A DNA stretch of 37,126 nt from Thermoanaerobaculales bacterium (GTDB taxonomy: Bacteria > Acidobacteriota > Thermoanaerobaculia > Thermoanaerobaculales > Sulfomarinibacteraceae), in NCBI GenBank assembly GCA_025456385.1, contig JALOKS010000001.1, forward strand, positions 1 through 37,126. The letters run 5' to 3'. Made by a program: the position numbers and the translations under genes. The notes under the pieces are model-generated. The model was given only the letters and a program-made list of their open reading frames with translations, ran no database searches and was not told the DNA's origin. Of this stretch, positions 7,877 to 14,297 are shown in pieces (position 1 is the first letter of the stretch; every line of letters begins with the position of its first letter).

Positions 7877-9634
7877 TCAGGCTCCGTCCTCAGCGTCCTC
7901 GCCCGCGGGCGCCGGGTCCTGCGCCGCCGCCCCTTCCCCGTCGGCAGCGCCTTCGGCGTCCGTGCCGCCATCCTCGACCACGCCGCCCGCCCGCAGCGCC
8001 GCGGCCATCGCGGTCTCGCCTCCGCCCGGGCGTGCCGAGCTCGTCAGCGCCTCGACCGCGCCGTCCTGGTCGATACCGTGCATCGACAGACCGATGCGGC
8101 TCTCGTGCCAGTCGATGCGCAGGATGCGGCACTGCACAGCCTGACCCGTGCTGAACATCTCCGCCAGCGCCAGGCCCTCGTCGCGGTCGATCTCCGAGAT
8201 GTGGCACAGCCCTTCGACCCCGGGTGCGAGCTCGACGAAAACGCCGAAGTCGGTGATGTTGGTGACCGAGCCGGCCACCACGTCGCCGACCCCGTGGGTG
8301 TTGGCGTACTCCTCCCACTCGTTGGGAAGGAGCTCCTTCATCGACAACGAGATGCGTTGGTTGTAGGAGTCGATCGAGGTGATGACCGCCTCGACCTCGT
8401 CGCCCTTCTGCACGACCTCGCTCGGGTGGTTGATGCGCCGCGTCCAGGACATGTCGGAGATGTGCACGAGGCCGTCGACTCCGGGCACGATCTCGACAAA
8501 GGCACCGAAGTCCGTCAGGTTGCGGACCACCCCTTTGATCGTGGTGCCGACGGCGTACGACTCGGCGACCTGCTCCCAGGGGTTGGTCTGGGTGGCGCGC
8601 AGCGACAGCGACAGGCGGCGCTTGTCGACGTCCACCTCCGATACGACGACCTCGACCTCCTGGCCGATGTCGACGATCGAGCGCGGGTTCTTGACCTTCT
8701 TCGTCCAGGACATCTCGCTGACGTGGATCAGCCCCTCCACGCCCTCTTCCAGCACGACGAAGGCGCCGTAGTCGACGATGCTCACGACCTTGCCGGAGAC
8801 CCTCTTCCCCATCGGGTACTTCTCGGGAACCAGGATCCAGGGGTCCTCGAAGCGCTGCTTGTAGCCCAGGGACACGCGTTCGCGCTCGCGGTCGAAGCGA
8901 AGCACCACCACGTCGACCTCGTCGCCGACCTTGAAGTACTCCGAGGGGTGCCCCACGCGGCCCCACGAGATGTCGGTGATGTGGAGGAGACCGTCGAGGC
9001 CGCCGAGGTCGACGAAGACACCGTAGTCGGTGATGTTCTTCACCACCCCGTTGACCAGCTTGCCCTCCTCGAGCCCTTCCATGGTCTCGGCCTTGACCTT
9101 GCCCTGACGCTCCTCGAGGATCGCCTTGCGCGAGAGCACGACGTTGGAGCGGCGGCGGTCGAAGGAGATGATGCGCGCCTCGATCTCCTGCTCGAGGTAG
9201 TCCTCGAGGCGGCGGTTGGGCAACAGGTCGACCAAGGAGCCCGGCAGGAACGCCCGCACTCCGATGTCGACCGACAGGCCGCCCTTGACCCGGTCGAGCA
9301 CCTTGCCCTTGACCGCGGCACCGCTCTTGTAGGCGTCCTCGATGTGCCGCCAGGTCTTGAGCTTGGCCGCGCGGTCGCGGGACAGGCGAACCCTGCCCTC
9401 GCTCTCGTCGAGGCGCTCGACGAAGACCTCGACCTCGTCGTCGACCTCCACCTCGACCCGGTTGGTGTCGGGATCCGTGAACTCGGCGACCGGCACGCTG
9501 CCCTCGCACTTGAAGCCGATGTCAACGAGCACCTCGTCCGCGGTCACGGCGACAACCGTGCCGCGCACGACCTCGCCCTCTCTGAGAGACTGCAGCGAGG
9601 TCTCCATGAGCTGCTCCATGGAAAGCTCGTTCAT
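7877..9634 (-). CDS. rpsA: 30S ribosomal protein S1
   Basis: A 585-residue protein with six S1 RNA-binding repeats between about residues 20 and 520. The last four are well spaced and conserved (for example ITDYGVFVDLGGLDGLLHITDISW and repeats with YGAFVVLEEGVEGLIHVSEMSW). An Ala/Asp/Glu-rich tail follows. S1 helps 30S subunits bind mRNA. The ATG 9634 aligns with normal S1 N-termini (ELSMEQLMETSLQSL), but its G-run touches the start codon. A TTG at 9682 in the same frame has a better-spaced GAGGAGG 7 nt upstream and would add 16 residues. It has its own promoter overlapping the end of cmk. Confidence 0.96.
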   Translation of the reverse strand: MNELSMEQLMETSLQSLREGEVVRGTVVAVTADEVLVDIGFKCEGSVPVAEFTDPDTNRVEVEVDDEVEVFVERLDESEGRVRLSRDRAAKLKTWRHIEDAYKSGAAVKGKVLDRVKGGLSVDIGVRAFLPGSLVDLLPNRRLEDYLEQEIEARIISFDRRRSNVVLSRKAILEERQGKVKAETMEGLEEGKLVNGVVKNITDYGVFVDLGGLDGLLHITDISWGRVGHPSEYFKVGDEVDVVVLRFDRERERVSLGYKQRFEDPWILVPEKYPMGKRVSGKVVSIVDYGAFVVLEEGVEGLIHVSEMSWTKKVKNPRSIVDIGQEVEVVVSEVDVDKRRLSLSLRATQTNPWEQVAESYAVGTTIKGVVRNLTDFGAFVEIVPGVDGLVHISDMSWTRRINHPSEVVQKGDEVEAVITSIDSYNQRISLSMKELLPNEWEEYANTHGVGDVVAGSVTNITDFGVFVELAPGVEGLCHISEIDRDEGLALAEMFSTGQAVQCRILRIDWHESRIGLSMHGIDQDGAVEALTSSARPGGGETAMAAALRAGGVVEDGGTDAEGAADGEGAAAQDPAPAGEDAEDGA

Positions 9635-9739
9635 CCCCCCTTTTCGATTCCCCTCATCGTGCGGTCCCCGGTCCGTGTTCAAGCCTCATCCTCCTCGCTA
9701 GATGCACCCGATTGTGAACCTAGCCTCCGTAATTCCATG

Positions 9740-9768
9740 ACCTTACGGGTTCCCCCGCGTGCTGTCAA
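9740..9768 (-). promoter_or_regulatory. Sigma-70-type promoter of rpsA
   Basis: On the minus strand, TTGACA (9768-9763) is followed by exactly 17 nt and TAAGGT (9745-9740). The -35 is a perfect consensus and contains the cmk stop codon TGA (9767-9765). Transcription should begin near 9733, giving a leader of about 100 nt before rpsA. That leader contains an inverted GCTAG/CTAGC pair and a short upstream reading frame. Confidence 0.75.
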
Positions 9769-10520
9769 GCACCGCCGTCCAAAACCCGTGCGACCTCCCC
9801 GAGGAGGCGTTCGACCACCTCCTCGAGCTCGAGACCGGTGGTGTCGACGACGACCGAGCCGGTCGCGACCTGGAGCGGGCTCTCCGCCCGCATCGTGTCC
9901 TGGAGATCGCGCTGGCGCTGCTGCTCCCGCACCGCGTCCAGGCTCGTGTCGGCGCCGCAACCGCCGAGGTCGCGATGCCGGCGGCGCGCCCGCTCCTCGG
10001 GGCTGGCGGTGAGGAAGACCTTCAGCGTCGCGTCGGGGAGAACGACCGTTCCGATGTCGCGGCCCTCCATGACGCCGCCGTGGAGCTCGCCCAGGCGCCG
10101 CTGCATCGGGACGAGGGCGCAACGAACCGCCGGCAGCGCCGACACCGCCGATGCCATCAGCGAGCAGTCGGCGCTGCGGAGCTCGCGGCTCACCTCCTCG
10201 CCGTCGATCAGGACCCTGGTCCCTTCGGGCCCGACCTCGACGTCGAGCGAGTGGGCCGCCATCAGCTCGCCGATCCGCGCCTCCGCACCGCCCTCGAGCG
10301 GCGGCGTGAGGCCGTCACGGAGAGCCAGGAGGGCGACCGCGCGGTACATGGCGCCGGTGTCGATGTGGGGCACCCCGAGGCGCGCGGCGAGCCGCGCCGC
10401 CACCGTCGACTTGCCGGCCCCCGCCGGGCCGTCGATCGCGACGAGCACGGGCGCTGGCGGGTGGCGACGTACGATCGGGGGCACGGCTCCGGGTCCTTTC
10501 GCGCTCGCGCGACGCGGCAT
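9765..10520 (-). CDS. cmk: Cytidylate kinase
   Basis: A 251-residue kinase that phosphorylates CMP and dCMP. It shows the P-loop IDGPAGAGKSTVAARLA, the IDTGAMYRAVAL substrate region, the EGRDIGTVVLPDA motif and the LID stretch ASPEERARRRHRDL. Its place upstream of rpsA is a common bacterial arrangement. The ATG at 10520 gives about 22 residues before the usual start of homology (APVLVAIDGPAG), so a later start is possible; there is no clear ribosome binding site to decide. Confidence 0.95.
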   Translation of the reverse strand: MPRRASAKGPGAVPPIVRRHPPAPVLVAIDGPAGAGKSTVAARLAARLGVPHIDTGAMYRAVALLALRDGLTPPLEGGAEARIGELMAAHSLDVEVGPEGTRVLIDGEEVSRELRSADCSLMASAVSALPAVRCALVPMQRRLGELHGGVMEGRDIGTVVLPDATLKVFLTASPEERARRRHRDLGGCGADTSLDAVREQQRQRDLQDTMRAESPLQVATGSVVVDTTGLELEEVVERLLGEVARVLDGGA

Positions 10521-10580
10521 TGTACCCGGCCGCCACCGATCTTCAAGCCCGCCGTTGCGGCGGCGGGGAACGGTCGGGGC

Positions 10581-11708
10581 TCAGACCCCGCCGCGCACCG
10601 GCCGCGAGCCTGGAGCCCGCGTCGCAGCGATCACCACCGGCACCTCGACCGTGGGTCGCTCGTCGTCGCTGGTGCTGATCCGGACCCAGCCCCGGACGCC
10701 CGCTCCGAGCGCTGCAGCGTCGAGGCCCTCCGGGAGGGCGATCCTCACCGTCTGCTCGCTCGACGCCTCCCGCGACACGGCGCTGGCGACGAGGTGCTGC
10801 GGATGCGAGACCTCGACCGCGCGGATGGCGAATGGACGGCCGCCGTTGTGGCGCAGTCTGAGAAAGGTCGATCGCCCCGACTCGTCCGCGGAGGCATTCG
10901 CCCACATCCGCACCGACGCGGGCAGGGCCTCGATGAGGGGCCGCACCCTGAGCGTGTAGGGGATCTCGAGCGACGGAGCCTCGGGGTGGTCGGTCGTGAT
11001 CCGGACGGCGCCGGAGAAGATGCCCGCCGGCAGTGAGGGCGCTGCCTGCAGCTCGATCGGCACCGCGTCCGGTGCCGGTGGGGCGGGCGGCGCGTCCTCG
11101 ACCTGACCCCATGGGGTCGGCGTTCCGCGGCTCGCGGCCGGCCCACTCTCACCGCCGGCGGCGGCGCCCCCGACGACCAGGTCGAGGCCCTCGCGGTCCG
11201 TGCTCGCCTCGAGAACCCGGAGCGGGCGGCCGTCGTCGCGTGCGAGAAGGAGCCGGGCCGCGCCGCTGCGGCCCTCGATGAGCGAGAGGCTGAAACGGAA
11301 CGCCGGGCTCACCGTCACGGGCATGTGAACGTCGACGGAGAAACGGAGGCGGATCTCGGCCGCACCCGGCGCGTCGGTCGTCACCGCGATCAGCTTGGAC
11401 AGACGCCCGCTCTGGCCCGCTGCGGTCTTGAGCCTCGCGACCAGCTTTCCCGACGAACCCGCCGGGATGACCGAGTCGAACTCGGCCACCGTGCAGCCTC
11501 AGGAGGGCGCGGCCTTGAGGATGCGGACCTCGGAAGGGCTGTCGTTGCGAAACACGAAGGTCGCGGTCGCAAGCTCACCGGCCGTGATGCGCCCGAGGTC
11601 GAGATCGGCCATCTCGACCCGGAACAACCCTTCGCCCCTCTCCTCCTCGCCGGCTGCCACAGACGCCAGCAGCAGCGCGAGCGCGAGCGTTCCGACCGCT
11701 TTCCTCAT
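10581..11708 (-). CDS. Secreted DUF1573-type protein with in-frame UGA (candidate selenoprotein)
   Basis: Read with UGA 11501-11499 as selenocysteine, this is a 375-residue protein. It has a signal peptide (1-19, ending SVAA), a DUF1573 domain (about 28-130) and a second Ig-like domain without cysteines (about 235-360). DUF1573 domains carry the signature SCGCT; here residues 69-73 are S-UGA-G-C-T, so U70 would replace the first Cys. Downstream the frame continues with VAEFDSVIPAGSSGKLVARL, then TTDAP and LRFSVDV, all as expected of the family, with no further stop for 305 codons. Start ATG 11708 follows GGGGGA. Alternatives are a nonsense mutation or sequencing error, or reinitiation at GTG 11489. 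Selenocysteine genes are not in this window. Likely periplasmic; function unknown, perhaps redox. Confidence 0.7.
11466..11490 (-). promoter_or_regulatory. Candidate bacterial SECIS hairpin after the UGA
   Basis: Starting 9 nt after the UGA, GGUGGCCGAGU pairs with ACUCGGUCAUC to form 11 continuous base pairs (two G-U) with a UCG loop at +20 to +22. Bacterial SECIS elements place their apical loop about 16-37 nt after the UGA (about +19 to +23 in E. coli fdhF), so the position fits. The loop contains a G, but not in the usual first or second position. GC-rich genes form hairpins often, so this is supportive, not proof. Confidence 0.5.
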
Positions 11709-11739
11709 GCGTCCCCCAGGCACCGCGCGACCTCGGACG

Positions 11740-11748
11740 ATTGTAGCA
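11740..11748 (-). promoter_or_regulatory. Extended -10 promoter of the DUF1573-type gene
   Basis: TGCTACAAT on the minus strand is an extended -10 (TGn plus TACAAT, five of six to consensus) lying 32 nt before the start codon. No good -35 is visible. It would start transcription near 11733, so the gene can be expressed apart from the ferredoxin-cupin pair upstream. Confidence 0.55.
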
Positions 11749-11759
11749 GCGGGCCCGCT

Positions 11760-12530
11760 TCAGCCCGCGACGGCCCGCTGTCCGAGGAGCCGCCCGTCGG
11801 TGGCGACCACGAGGCACTCGACCGGCACCGTCCGCCGCGCCCGCCGCACCGCCTCGGTGGCGAGGCGCAGCAACCCGCCGCAGCACGGCACCTCCATGAC
11901 CATGACCTGCAGTGAGCGGATCTCCGCCTCGTCGATCATCGCCACCAGCTTGCCGAGGTAGACCTCCTGGTTCGAGTCGAGCTTGGGGCAGGCGATGGCC
12001 AGCGAGCGTCCCCTGAGGTAGCGGCGGTGGAAGTCGCCGACGGCGAAGGCGACACAGTCGGCCGCCAGCAGCACGTCGGCGCCGCGGAAGAAGGCGGCCG
12101 TCGGCGGCACGAGGTGCAGCTGCACCGGCCAGTGCCGCAGCTGCGAGGTCTGGTCGCCGCCAGCCGCGGGCGGGCCCTCGACCGGTCGCGGCATGAGCTG
12201 CGGCCGCGAGCCCGGACAGCCGAGGTGGGGCTCGGGCTGCGCCAGCACCTGCAGGACCGGGGGCGTCGCCGGCGCTGCCGCCGCGCCGCCGGCTGCGAGG
12301 TGCCGGGCGACCGCAGCCTCGTCGAAGGCGGCGGCCTCGCGGCGGATGACCGTGATCGCGCCCTGCGGACAGTGGCCGAGGCATGCCCCGAGGCCGTCGC
12401 AGTAGGTGTCGCTCACCAGCCGCGCCTTGCCGTCGACGATCGCGATCGCGCCCTCGGCGCAGGCGCTGACGCAGTCGCCGCAGCCGTCGCAGCGCTCCTC
12501 GTCGATGACGATGACGTCCCTGAGCGGCAT
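11760..12530 (-). CDS. Ferredoxin-like protein with two 4Fe-4S sites and a cysteine-containing C-terminal domain
   Basis: A 256-residue protein. The N-terminus carries two cluster motifs, CDGCGDCVSACAEGA (about 14-28) and CDGLGACLGHCPQGA (about 44-58); the first has the normal CxxCxxCxxxC pattern and the second has CxxxxxCxxxCP, missing one internal Cys. The C-terminal domain (about 120-256) contains LLAADCVAFAVGDFHRRYL, LAIACPKLDSN and MEVPCCGGLLRLA, which look like further metal or cluster ligands. Similar ferredoxin-like proteins occur next to small cupins in anaerobes. It starts 3 nt after the cupin gene and is probably expressed from the same Crp/Fnr-type promoter. An electron-transfer or sensing role is inferred. 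Confidence 0.8.
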   Translation of the reverse strand: MPLRDVIVIDEERCDGCGDCVSACAEGAIAIVDGKARLVSDTYCDGLGACLGHCPQGAITVIRREAAAFDEAAVARHLAAGGAAAAPATPPVLQVLAQPEPHLGCPGSRPQLMPRPVEGPPAAGGDQTSQLRHWPVQLHLVPPTAAFFRGADVLLAADCVAFAVGDFHRRYLRGRSLAIACPKLDSNQEVYLGKLVAMIDEAEIRSLQVMVMEVPCCGGLLRLATEAVRRARRTVPVECLVVATDGRLLGQRAVAG

Positions 12531-12532
12531 GC

Positions 12533-12892
12533 TCAGGCTCCTTTGGGCTCGCGCAGCATCGTCAGCAGCATGCGCGCTCGCTCCGGAGCGTGCAGCGCGT
12601 GCGGCACGCCGGCGGGCATCCGCACGATCTCGCCGGCCCGCGCGTGGACTGCGACGCCGCCGATGCTGAGGTCGAGCGCCCCGTCGACGACCAGCACCAG
12701 CGCGTCGAAGGGAGCGGTGTGCTCGGACAGCCCCTGCCCGCGGTCGAAGGCGAACAGGGTCACGTTGCCGCCGCCGGTCCGGGCGAGGACCCGGCTCACG
12801 ATCGCCCCTTCGGCGACCTCGACGAGTCCGCTCACGGCCGTTGCGCGGTCGGCCGGGAGCTCGATCGGGGCTTGGGACTGCGGTGCGCTCAT
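12533..12892 (-). CDS. Small cupin-domain protein
   Basis: A 119-residue single cupin: GQGLSEHTAPFDALVLVVDGALDLSIGG (first motif, with His and Glu-position changes) and GEIVRMPAGVPHALHAPERA (second motif, with one His metal ligand). The ATG at 12892 follows GGAGGCACGACC. Only one glutamate-type ligand is missing compared with classic metal cupins, so metal binding is uncertain. It is the first gene of the pair with the ferredoxin-like protein. Ligand unknown. Confidence 0.85.
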   Translation of the reverse strand: MSAPQSQAPIELPADRATAVSGLVEVAEGAIVSRVLARTGGGNVTLFAFDRGQGLSEHTAPFDALVLVVDGALDLSIGGVAVHARAGEIVRMPAGVPHALHAPERARMLLTMLREPKGA

Positions 12893-12930
12893 GGTCGTGC
12901 CTCCAGTGGACGATGCCTTGTCACGGCCCC

Positions 12931-12974
12931 GATGATGACGGCCCGGAAGGCAGGCGTCCTTGACCCGGGTCAAG
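12931..12974 (-). promoter_or_regulatory. Crp/Fnr-type operator and class II promoter for cupin-ferredoxin
   Basis: A perfect 16-bp palindrome, CTTGACCCGGGTCAAG, at 12959-12974 matches TTGAC-N4-GTCAA, the half-site pattern of the Crp/Fnr superfamily (FNR is TTGAT-N4-ATCAA; DNR/NNR-type sites often have TTGAC). CATCAT (12936-12931), four of six to a -10, has its centre 33 nt from the palindrome centre, as in class II promoters where the site sits near -41.5. Transcription would start near 12925, about 33 nt before the cupin. The palindrome covers the stop codon of the larA-like gene. Confidence 0.65.
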
Positions 12975-14235
12975 CGCGCGGGTACACGGCCCCGGAGACC
13001 ATCACCCCGACGGTCGCCCCAGGGCGCTCGGCGCGCCACCGGTCCGCGACCTCGGCAGGCCCGGCAACCGGCACGAAGCCCAGGCGGAGGGCGAGCTCCG
13101 GCGCGAGGCCGGAGTGGAGCCGCACCGTGTACCTCCCGGTCTTTTCCACCAGGCGCAGCGTGGTGTGACCGTACTGCACCCAGCCGCGGGCCAGGCGCTC
13201 GGCGATGGCCGCGGGGCTGGGGTCGGCCAGAAAGGGCTCCATCGCGGGCGAGCCGGCGCCGCCGTCGAGAGCGGCGACGAACAGCAGCTCGCCCCCGGGG
13301 GCGAGAAAGCGGCTGGCCGCGTCCAGTGCCTTGTGGGCCTGGATCAGGGTCCTGTCCTCGGGGGCCCCGCCGGCCGCGGCGACCATGAGCTCGAAGGGTG
13401 GTCCGGCCGGGACCTCGAACCAGGTCCGCACCCGCTCGACGGCAGCCGCGAAGCTCTGCTCCAGGGGCCCCGCCGCCGCCCACGCCGTGCCGCCGTCGCG
13501 TCCGCGCACCAGGCACACCGCCAGATCCGGAGGGCGCAGGGCGGCGCCGCGGCGGATCTCCTCCGCCACCGGGTTGCCGACCAGCAGCCCGGGCTCGCAC
13601 CCCGGATGGCGGGCCATCCCTCCGCCGGGCGAGGCGCTCATCACCAGCGCGTGGTTGGCCTGGATCTCGGTGTGCCCGGCGAGCCCGGGGAAGATCATCT
13701 TCGGGCCGCCCCCGAAGCCTGCAAAGTAGTGGTGCCGGACGGTGCCCACCGTCACCAGGAGCCCGGCCTCGACCGCCCGCCGGTGCAGGCGCAGGGGCAG
13801 GCCCGGACGCAGCTCGCCGACCGCGATCAGAGAGGCCTCGTCGCGGCTGTCGTGCTCGATGAGCTCGACCCCGGCCGGAAGCTCGCCGACGAGCTCGCGT
13901 GCGCCCGCCGCGCCGAGCCCGGGGTGGGTGCCGCAGGCCACGGCCACCAGCGTCCGGTCCGCGGGGACGCCGGCCTCCCGCAGCCTGCCCAGGAGCACCG
14001 GCAGGATCCGGGGCAGCTCGACCCTGCGGGTCGCGTCGGGAACCACGAGAACCGCGCTGCCGCGGCCGCGGGCGAGCTCCGCGAGAGACGGACCGCTCAA
14101 CGGGCGGTCGACCGCATCGCCGACGATCCGGGCCGGGTCGCCGCCGCCGGGAGCCGAGGGCGCGAGCGGCCGCACCCGAAGGCCCCGCAGATCGACCGCC
14201 AGCCGTTCCGTGCCGCAGGGCAGCGTGACGATCAC
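12970..14235 (-). CDS. LarA-like nickel-pincer racemase/epimerase
   Basis: A 421-residue member of the lactate racemase family (DUF2088 plus C-terminal domain). By alignment to the known enzyme, H104 (CGTHP), H169 (TVRHHYFAGF), K179 (GGGPKMIFPG) and H195 (QANHAL) match the two catalytic histidines, the lysine that carries the nickel-pincer nucleotide and the nickel-binding histidine, with near-identical spacing. Thus it should be an active alpha-hydroxy acid racemase or epimerase; the substrate is unknown because the family is broad. No larB, larC or larE for cofactor synthesis is in the window. Start GTG 14235 has no clear ribosome binding site. Confidence 0.85.
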   Translation of the reverse strand: MIVTLPCGTERLAVDLRGLRVRPLAPSAPGGGDPARIVGDAVDRPLSGPSLAELARGRGSAVLVVPDATRRVELPRILPVLLGRLREAGVPADRTLVAVACGTHPGLGAAGARELVGELPAGVELIEHDSRDEASLIAVGELRPGLPLRLHRRAVEAGLLVTVGTVRHHYFAGFGGGPKMIFPGLAGHTEIQANHALVMSASPGGGMARHPGCEPGLLVGNPVAEEIRRGAALRPPDLAVCLVRGRDGGTAWAAAGPLEQSFAAAVERVRTWFEVPAGPPFELMVAAAGGAPEDRTLIQAHKALDAASRFLAPGGELLFVAALDGGAGSPAMEPFLADPSPAAIAERLARGWVQYGHTTLRLVEKTGRYTVRLHSGLAPELALRLGFVPVAGPAEVADRWRAERPGATVGVMVSGAVYPRA

Positions 14236-14297
14236 CGCTGCACCATAGCACCCCGAGCGGGACCCGGTTCGGGTGTCGCCGCCGATGGCGACGGAGC

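Noticed and set aside
7841..10012. A 723-codon plus-strand frame opposite rpsA
   Set aside because: Its repeats (VDVHLRYDDLDL-like) are the mirror of the S1 repeats; no start signals.
10581..11489. Separate gene starting at GTG 11489, with the 69-codon piece before it as a pseudogene or small peptide
   Set aside because: The start would fall inside the SCGCT motif, has no ribosome binding site, and the product would lack a signal peptide. The joined reading with selenocysteine explains both parts better, though a disrupted gene is not excluded.
12970..12974. Possible regulation of the larA-like gene by the TTGACCCGGGTCAA palindrome
   Set aside because: The palindrome lies at the end of that gene, so it can only act on the cupin-ferredoxin pair downstream.
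14236..14297. GTCGCC/GGCGAC hairpin after the rhomboid gene as a terminator
   Set aside because: Only 6 bp and on the upstream side of the gene's start for transcription; no T run, common by chance at this GC content.
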